Part shown: positions 23,304 to 26,495 of the stretch, one piece after another | How positions within the stretch are numbered: the stretch's first letter is position 1 | How the letters are laid out: each line of letters starts with the position of its first letter | Source of the DNA: SVTX01 sp045659745 | Lineage (GTDB): Bacteria > Bacillota > Clostridia > Oscillospirales > CAG-272 | Length of the DNA stretch: 26,495 nt | Direction: 5' to 3' | Assembly: GCA_045659745.1 (NCBI GenBank) | Contig: JAZRCL010000048.1 | Coordinates: forward strand, 1 to 26,495 | Translations under genes and position numbers: made by a program | Notes under the pieces: model-generated | What the model saw: only the letters and a program-made list of their open reading frames with translations | Databases searched by the model: none | What the model was told of the DNA's origin: nothing

Positions 23304-23534
23304 TCAGTTCATCCCCTGTGAGTTTTTGAAATTTTGCAAAAGCTCGGACGCGTGACGCAGATCCTCGTCGGTAGCTATTGAGAGAGCCTGACGGATTCCC
23401 GCAAGCTGTGTGGGAGTTATCTCAAGAGTGCTCACGTCAACTCCCGCGTTCGCCGCAAGTCTTTTTATAACCGATATGAGCTGATCGTCCCCAAGACGAA
23501 GCAAGAGCTCCACGCTGTTTTTGTCTAGCATCAT
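23304..23534 (-). CDS. Small helical protein, unknown function
   Basis: 76 residues from the ATG at 23534 (a second ATG follows directly). An in-frame GTG at 23612 would add 26 residues but has no ribosome site, whereas AAAGGA lies 12 bases before 23534, a rather long spacing, so the start remains uncertain. The sequence is helical: NSVELLLRLGDDQLISVIKR, then LEITPTQLAGIRQAL and a charged C-terminus. It has no cysteines, no membrane segment and no recognised domain. It is the first gene of the three-gene minus-strand cassette. Confidence 0.65.
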   Translation of the reverse strand: MMLDKNSVELLLRLGDDQLISVIKRLAANAGVDVSTLEITPTQLAGIRQALSIATDEDLRHASELLQNFKNSQGMN

Positions 23535-23617
23535 AAGTTCACCAAGTCCTTTCACACTGCGCAAAAGGCAGTAGCGGGAAAAATTGTATTTGAGGCAGAC
23601 CTCATTTTTCACGCGGT

Positions 23618-23650
23618 ATATCGCGGCGGGGAAAAGTCAAACCGCGATAT
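23618..23650. repeat. Inverted repeat ATATCGCGG upstream of the small-gene cassette
   Basis: ATATCGCGG (23618-23626) and CCGCGATAT (23642-23650) form a perfect nine-pair stem with a 15-base loop. Next to the left arm lies a second, offset CGCGG (23612-23616). It is about 85 bases before the cassette start and 110 bases before the divergent phosphoesterase start. It could be an operator, or the plus-strand TTTT behind it could make it a weak terminator; no plus-strand gene precedes it. Confidence 0.5.
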
Positions 23651-23698
23651 TTTTCAATGATATTTTATGACGAAAACAAAAAAAGTGTGTTTGGCGTA

Positions 23699-23727
23699 TA
23701 GACAAAACGGCAAAGAAATGGTATAAT
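23699..23727 (+). promoter_or_regulatory. SigA-type extended -10 promoter of the phosphoesterase gene
   Basis: TAGACA (23699-23704), 17 bases, TATAAT (23722-23727) with extended TG at 23719-23720. Transcription would begin near 23734, which excludes the upstream ATG at 23730 as start codon. Confidence 0.75.
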
Positions 23728-23762
23728 AAATGTTGGATATTTCGTGCGAGGGAGGGATATTT

Positions 23763-24260
23763 GTGCATTTTTTGATATTTTCCGACTCTCACGGACATCC
23801 CGAGAACATAAATAAGGTCTTGGAGCGTGCGGGAAGATACGACGGAGTTTTCTTTTTGGGCGACGGTATAAGAGATCTTGATTACTGCCATTTTGACGCA
23901 CCCGTATACGCGGTAAAGGGAAATTGCGATATGTTTTACTCAACCGCGGACGAATATCCCGACAAAAAAGAGATAATTTTAGGCAATAAAAAAATTCTCA
24001 TCACGCATGGACACGCCCACGGAGTAAAGTCCTCGCTTGGAAGTCTTATATACGACGCGGCGGAGCGAGACGCTGACATTGTGCTTTTCGGTCACACTCA
24101 TCAGATGTTTGAACGTAGATATACGCCAAACGACAGCGCAATGCTCTCAAAGCCGCTATACATATTCAATCCCGGCTCGATAAGCGGATATTCTGCCTCC
24201 TTTGGATGCCTCGACATAACTTTGCGCGGGGAAATAATGCTTTCGCACGGACAGTTGTAA
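23763..24260 (+). CDS. YfcE/MJ0936-type metallophosphoesterase
   Basis: 165 residues. The GTG at 23763 is chosen because GAGGGAGGG precedes it and because the ATG at 23730 would lie at or upstream of the predicted transcription start. The metal-binding motifs occur in order: DSHG (FSDSHGH), GDG (FLGDGIRDLD), GNCD (VKGNCD), GHAHG (ITHGHAHG) and GHTH (FGHTHQ), forming the two-metal site of the calcineurin-like fold. Members such as E. coli YfcE hydrolyse phosphodiesters in vitro; the natural substrate is unclear. It converges on spoVG. Confidence 0.92.
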   Translation: MHFLIFSDSHGHPENINKVLERAGRYDGVFFLGDGIRDLDYCHFDAPVYAVKGNCDMFYSTADEYPDKKEIILGNKKILITHGHAHGVKSSLGSLIYDAAERDADIVLFGHTHQMFERRYTPNDSAMLSKPLYIFNPGSISGYSASFGCLDITLRGEIMLSHGQL

Positions 24261-24292
24261 TAAAAAAACCGTCGTTTGACCGACGGTTTGAA
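24261..24292 (-). terminator. Terminator of spoVG
   Basis: AAACCGTCG (24266-24274) pairs with CGACGGTTT (24281-24289), loop of six. Read on the minus strand it is followed by a run of seven T's. On the plus strand the T-run is short, so the phosphoesterase gene may be served only partly. Confidence 0.85.
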
Positions 24293-24299
24293 TGTATTT

Positions 24300-24587
24300 T
24301 TATTCAGCGAGCTCCTCGAATGCTTCGGCGTTCTCAAGAGCATCCTCGTATGCGGCAATCACTGCAGACTCAAGAGCTGCTCTGAACTGCGCGTTGATGG
24401 GATGAGCGATGTCGCGGTAAGTATCATCGGGGTTTTTGCGGCTGGGCATAACGATAAAGAACTTGTCTCGCGCGTTGATTACCTTAATGTCGTGCACCGC
24501 AAGCTGAGCGTCAAAGGTGACGGATGCGATTGCCTTCATGGGTCCGTCGTTGAAAAGCTTTCTGATTTTAACGTCTGTGATCTGCAT
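24300..24587 (-). CDS. spoVG: Septation and sporulation regulator SpoVG
   Basis: 95 residues from the ATG at 24587, chosen because GGAGG stands eight bases before it; an in-frame ATG at 24632 has no ribosome site. The N-terminus MQITDVKIRKLFNDGPMKAI and the block FIVMPSRKNPDDTYRDIAHPI are diagnostic. SpoVG is a small RNA/DNA-binding regulator that affects septation, capsule and sporulation genes; the C-terminal ALENAEAFEELAE helix is typically variable. It diverges from murC across about 200 bases. Upstream a TATAAT occurs without a clear -35 box, so its promoter is unresolved. Confidence 0.95.
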   Translation of the reverse strand: MQITDVKIRKLFNDGPMKAIASVTFDAQLAVHDIKVINARDKFFIVMPSRKNPDDTYRDIAHPINAQFRAALESAVIAAYEDALENAEAFEELAE

Positions 24588-24784
24588 TTGAATTTCCTCC
24601 GTTGCATTTTTATGTGAATTTAATTTTGCCATTTAATGGTACAATGATATTATAATTGCCCTGTGTGAAAACTAATCAAAAGAATTGGCATTTTTTTGTG
24701 AAGATACGGGGGAATTTTTCTGCCAAAAATAAAAAACATCAGATTTTTTAGGTTTTTTTGACGAATAAGGTTAGGAGTGATGAT

Positions 24785-26203
24785 ATGTCTACACCAAATA
24801 CCCATCTCGGCGCTGAGGCTATAAGCAAAATAATGAGCGAGGCTAAGGGAAAGAATATACATTTTGTGGGCGCGGGCGGAATTATGATGTCCTCGCTTGC
24901 TCTGCTTACCTTAAGACTTGGATATTCCGTTTCAGGCTCGGACAGAGGAGACGGCGCGCTTATACAAAAGCTCAAGAGCGCGGGGATAGAGATAAGCCAT
25001 ATTCACGACGCGAAAAATATCAGAGAAGACTGCGCCGCACTTGTATATACGGTGGCAATATCCGAGGACAATCCCGAGTACGTAAGAGCGGGTGAGCTTG
25101 GTATACCTTGCATTTCGAGAGCCGACTATCTTGGATACATAATGACGGGATACTCGCAGAGAGTTGGTGTTGCGGGCATGCACGGCAAGAGTAGCTGTAC
25201 GTCCATGTGCGCGGAGATATTTTTGAGATACGGTGAGAAAACGGGGAACAGACCCACGATCATATCGGGCGCGGAATATGCCGCTATGGACGGCGCGTAT
25301 TATATCGGAGACAATGAGAATTTTGTCTTTGAGGCGTGCGAGTATATGGATAGCTTTCTTGATTTCAATCCCACGGTTGCGGTGCTTCTCAATGCGGATC
25401 TCGAGCATGTGGATTATTTCAAAAGCATCGAGCAGATAATCGAATCCTTTGGAAAATATGCGTCTCTGACAGGCAAGGACGGATATGCTATTGCCTGCGC
25501 GGACGATGAAAATATTATGAAAGCCGTTGAAAAATACGAGGGTACGCTCGTGACCTTTGGACTTGACACGGATGCGGACTTCACAGCGAAAAACATTACA
25601 CATTCCTGCGATATTCAGGAATTTGACATGTATAAAAACGGGGAATTTTTAGTGCGCGTCAATCTGCCCGCTTTTGGCAAGCATAGCATACTCAACGCGC
25701 TTGCGGCGTTTGCGGCGGCGTATATCTGCGGTATTCCCGCAGAGAATATAGCCGATGGACTTGCGGCATATACGGGCGCAAAGCGCAGAATGGAGTGCCG
25801 CGGAAATGTTGGCGGTGCTTGTATTTACGACGATTACGGACATCATCCTGCCGAGGTTAAGGCTACACTTTCGGGCGCAAAGGAATTTTGCGAGGGAAGA
25901 CTTATATGCGCGTTCCAACCCCACACCTACAGCCGTACGCTCGCTCTGATTGACGATTTCGAGAGCGCTTTTGAGAGCGCGGACCTTGTAATACTTGCGG
26001 ATATCTATGCGGCGAGAGAGAAAAATACGCTTGGCGTATCCTCAAAGATTATTGCCGACAGACTTGGAGACAAGGGTGTTTACGCGGGCGACTTTGACAC
26101 CGTTGCAAAGCTTATAAGCGCCAACGCAAAGCCGGGTGATATGGTTATTATCATGGGCGCAGGCGATATTTACAAGGTGTTTGACAAGCTTGATTTGGAT
26201 TGA
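24785..26203 (+). CDS. murC: UDP-N-acetylmuramate--L-alanine ligase MurC
   Basis: Adds L-alanine to UDP-MurNAc, the first amino acid of the peptidoglycan stem peptide, in the cytoplasm. 472 residues; the ATG at 24785 follows TTAGGAG, while the in-frame ATG at 24758 lacks a site. The N-terminal Rossmann domain begins IHFVGAGGIMMSSLA, with GSDRGD. The ATP loop is GMHGKSSC at 131-138, where most MurC have GTHGKTTT. The central domain has the metal-site region FEACEYMDSFLDF, and the C-terminal domain has KRRMECRG, YDDYGHHPAEVKATL and FQPHTYSRT. Divergent to spoVG, ended by the terminator at 26205. Confidence 0.95.
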   Translation: MSTPNTHLGAEAISKIMSEAKGKNIHFVGAGGIMMSSLALLTLRLGYSVSGSDRGDGALIQKLKSAGIEISHIHDAKNIREDCAALVYTVAISEDNPEYVRAGELGIPCISRADYLGYIMTGYSQRVGVAGMHGKSSCTSMCAEIFLRYGEKTGNRPTIISGAEYAAMDGAYYIGDNENFVFEACEYMDSFLDFNPTVAVLLNADLEHVDYFKSIEQIIESFGKYASLTGKDGYAIACADDENIMKAVEKYEGTLVTFGLDTDADFTAKNITHSCDIQEFDMYKNGEFLVRVNLPAFGKHSILNALAAFAAAYICGIPAENIADGLAAYTGAKRRMECRGNVGGACIYDDYGHHPAEVKATLSGAKEFCEGRLICAFQPHTYSRTLALIDDFESAFESADLVILADIYAAREKNTLGVSSKIIADRLGDKGVYAGDFDTVAKLISANAKPGDMVIIMGAGDIYKVFDKLDLD

Positions 26204-26204
26204 T

Positions 26205-26246
26205 AAAAACAAAAAACCGTTGCAGCGCAACGGTTTTTTTGTTTTT
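26205..26246. terminator. Bidirectional terminator between murC and the topoisomerase gene
   Basis: AAAAAACCGTTGC (26211-26223) and GCAACGGTTTTTT (26227-26239) around loop AGC, with A-rich and T-rich flanks on both sides. It separates two convergent genes. Confidence 0.92.
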
Positions 26247-26248
26247 CT

Positions 26249-26495
26249 TTATGCATCAATATCCTTCATATACTCCTTGCCGTGAGTTGCAATAAACTGC
26301 TTTCTTGCGGCAATGTTATCTCCGAGCAGAGTATCAAAGATCTCCTCGGTCATCTGAGCGTCGGTGGGGGATACGGCGATAAGTCTGCGCGTTTCGGGGT
26401 TCATGGTGGTCTCCCACATCATGTCGGGGTCGTTTTCACCAAGACCCTTTGAACGCTGAAGCGTGTATTTTTTGTTTCCTATTTCCTTGAGAATA
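26249..26495 (-). CDS. GyrB/ParE-type DNA topoisomerase subunit B, C-terminal part (partial)
   Basis: An open frame of 81 codons runs from the window edge to the stop at 26251-26249. It reads ILKEIGNKKYTLQRSKGLGE, then NDPDMMWETTMNPETRRLI and ends KEYMKDIDA. The QRxKGLGE and WETTMNPETR motifs are the C-terminal signature of type IIA topoisomerase B subunits just behind the TOPRIM domain. The N-terminal ATPase lies beyond the window. GyrB and ParE cannot be told apart from this fragment alone. Confidence 0.92.
   Translation of the reverse strand, partial: ILKEIGNKKYTLQRSKGLGENDPDMMWETTMNPETRRLIAVSPTDAQMTEEIFDTLLGDNIAARKQFIATHGKEYMKDIDA

Noticed and set aside
24588..24660. Upstream spoVG start at 24632 and a TATAAT promoter before it
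   Set aside because: The start at 24632 has no ribosome site. The TATAAT at this place has only a TTGATT at a 19-base spacing, too poor to call.
24633..24784. A regulatory RNA between spoVG and murC
   Set aside because: The stretch is A/T-rich without stable stems or a recognisable riboswitch pattern; I see only the divergent gene starts.

Overview
The window looks like a chromosomal segment of a Clostridia-class Firmicute (Bacillota), probably a spore-forming anaerobe or a relative of one. Four things point there. The order miaB - YlbF/YmcA-family gene - mutS - mutL is the Firmicute arrangement, with rny (RNase Y) nearby. There is a SipL-type spore-coat morphogenesis protein (SPOCS/DUF3794 plus LysM). 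spoVG sits divergent to murC. Starts are preceded by AGGAGG-type ribosome sites and by near-consensus TTGACA-17-TATAAT promoters. I cannot name the species; no database search was possible.

Layout. (1) 1-320: a minus-strand tRNA-Leu pair (GAG, then CAG running off the left edge) from one consensus promoter, with an odd hairpin and a degenerate tRNA-like remnant between them. (2) 411-1138: a single esterase gene with its own perfect promoter and terminator. (3) 1140-1485: no gene, but a palindrome-packed structured repeat. (4) 1487-13403: a long plus-strand housekeeping operon, miaB, YlbF/YmcA-family gene, mutS, mutL, tgt, a small membrane protein, tldD, tldE and a HAD phosphatase, closed by a strong terminator. 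It combines tRNA modification (MiaB, Tgt), mismatch repair (MutS/MutL) and TldD/E proteolysis. (5) 13381-15011: rny, whose promoter is built into the terminator of the preceding operon. RNase Y and a YlbF/YmcA-family protein, known partners in Bacillus, are therefore both in this window.

(6) 15061-18484: a tandem duplication of a whole lipoprotein transcription unit (promoter, leader, solute-binding protein, terminator) on the minus strand, with no transporter genes beside it. (7) 18574-20612: an AI-2E-family membrane protein and a small Amidase_6-domain protein, both minus. (8) 20741-22282: sipL, plus, divergent from the amidase gene. (9) 22412-23534: three small unrecognised genes on the minus strand, two of them translationally coupled. 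(10) 23699-26240: a YfcE-type metallophosphoesterase (plus), spoVG (minus) and murC (plus). (11) 26249-26495: the C-terminus of a GyrB/ParE topoisomerase subunit (minus), cut by the window edge.

Most of the window is conserved core genome. I found no CRISPR array, transposase, integrase or phage gene. The least explained parts are the two palindromic intergenic elements (1151-1458 and 3384-3494), the duplicated solute-binding lipoprotein unit, and the three-gene small-protein cassette next to sipL.
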